The position numbers were made by a program, and so were the translations under genes. 5,596 nt of DNA, from positions 1 to 5,596 of the forward strand of contig JAJFHK010000031.1 in the NCBI GenBank assembly GCA_021775655.1, written 5' to 3'. Positions 4,945 through 5,596 of the stretch are shown here, piece by piece. The stretch comes from Filomicrobium sp. GTDB taxonomy: Bacteria > Pseudomonadota > Alphaproteobacteria > Rhizobiales > Hyphomicrobiaceae. Under the pieces are notes generated by a model. That model had not been told where the DNA came from and did no database searches. It saw only the letters and a program-made list of their open reading frames with translations. Positions within the stretch are counted from its first letter, which is position 1, and each line of letters opens with the position of its first letter.

Positions 4945-5596
4945 TGAGCGGAGCCTTCCGGTTCAGGGCATAAACCGCGACAAGCACGGTGAACGAGAAG
5001 ACCAGAAGTCCTCCAGACAACAAATGCGCTTCGGCATAGTTCAATGTCTCGACGTGTTCGTAGACGGCAATCGAGATAACCTTGGTGCGCCCCGGGATAT
5101 TGCCGCCAACCATCAAGACAACACCGAATTCACCGATTGTGTGGGCGAATGTCAGGACGCTTGCGGTGAGGAACCCGCGCGTCGCCATTGGGGCGGCCAC
5201 CGAGAAAAATGCATCTCGCTTGTCGGCACCGAGGGTGGCGGCGGCTTCAAGCGGTTCGCGGCCAATTGCTTCGAATGCGGTCTGCAACGGCTGCACCATG
5301 AAGGGGAGTGAATAGAGCATCGATGCCATTACAAGACCGGAAAATGAAAAGGCGAGCGTCGATCCGGTCAGGGTCACCCAGAAGCCACCTAGTGGGGCGT
5401 TCGGGGAAAATAGAATGAGCAGATAGAAACCAAGCACAGTCGGTGGCAGCACAAGCGGCAGTGCCGTTATCGCTTCAACAATTGGTTTTACTCGCGAGCG
5501 GGTGTGTGCCAGCCACCACGCGAGAGGCGTGCCTATTAACAACAACAACACCGTTGTAATGCCGGCGAGCGCCAAGGTGAGCAGGACGGGTCCAAG
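4934..5596 (-). CDS. modB: Molybdate ABC transporter permease ModB (N-terminus outside window)
   Basis: 220 residues are visible; the frame stays open through the right edge, so a few to about ten N-terminal residues are missing. A TTG at 5575 could be read as a start, but the preceding codons (LGPVLLT) continue the first membrane helix, so the true start is further out. Counting from that TTG, diagnostic features are the LPLVLPPTVLGFYLL helix (39-53) and the EAA coupling loop EAAATLGADKRDAFFSVAAP (110-129), which docks to ModC. GEFGVVLMVGGNIPGRTK (148-165) is a hallmark of ModB permeases. About five membrane segments are seen. ModB forms the homodimeric inner-membrane channel that receives molybdate from periplasmic ModA. 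The stop TAA (4936-4934) lies inside the start of modC. modA is expected upstream, beyond position 5596. Confidence 0.95.
   Translation of the reverse strand, partial: LGPVLLTLALAGITTVLLLLIGTPLAWWLAHTRSRVKPIVEAITALPLVLPPTVLGFYLLILFSPNAPLGGFWVTLTGSTLAFSFSGLVMASMLYSLPFMVQPLQTAFEAIGREPLEAAATLGADKRDAFFSVAAPMATRGFLTASVLTFAHTIGEFGVVLMVGGNIPGRTKVISIAVYEHVETLNYAEAHLLSGGLLVFSFTVLVAVYALNRKAPLNVG

Noticed and set aside
4570..4947. 125-codon plus-strand ORF antisense to modC
   Set aside because: It is the complement of the conserved ModC ATPase core; no ribosome site or domain supports it.
1..5596. A novel defence, mobile or biosynthetic system spanning several genes
   Set aside because: Apart from the left-edge partial gene, all genes fall in known housekeeping or envelope families, strand and spacing indicate separate transcripts, and there are no integrases, transposases, phage-like genes or repeat arrays.

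Overview
The window looks like an ordinary chromosomal stretch of an alphaproteobacterium, most likely Hyphomicrobiales (Rhizobiales-like). Evidence for this is a moderately high GC content, the style of the BolA and CGFS-glutaredoxin proteins, which sit as neighbours, and typical alphaproteobacterial ModB/ModC sequences. The genus cannot be named from this sequence. I see no mobile elements, phage genes, CRISPR arrays, tRNAs or rRNAs.

Layout, left to right. (1) The left edge (2-502, +) is the C-terminal part of a polytopic membrane protein that resembles an ABC-exporter permease; its start lies outside the window. (2) A YtoQ-family protein (612-1091, +) has a strong Shine-Dalgarno. (3) A short lipoprotein with one C-terminal LysM domain (1242-1652, +) lies behind an AT-rich leader carrying a perfect 8-bp inverted repeat. 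(4) bolA (1769-2005, +) and a Grx4-type CGFS monothiol glutaredoxin gene (2110-2463, +) form the well-known BolA/Grx pair of iron-sulfur and iron homeostasis. They are closed by a convincing Rho-independent terminator (2505-2541). (5) A two-repeat PqiA-family membrane protein (2633-3787, +) lacks zinc-ribbon cysteines and has a 4-codon mini-ORF with its own strong Shine-Dalgarno upstream. (6) On the minus strand, converging on pqiA, lie modC (3832-4944) and the nearly complete modB (4934-5596, running off the right edge). These are the ATPase and permease of a molybdate importer; they overlap by 11 bp, so they are translationally linked. A modA gene would be expected just beyond the right edge.

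Functionally there are three separate themes: redox and iron-sulfur handling (BolA, Grx4), envelope proteins (LysM lipoprotein, PqiA-like protein, left-edge permease) and molybdate uptake. Nothing ties them into one new system, and I do not claim one. The points most worth a second look are non-coding or architectural: the dyad upstream of the LysM gene, the cysteine-poor duplicated PqiA with no MCE partner in view, and its in-frame mini-ORF.
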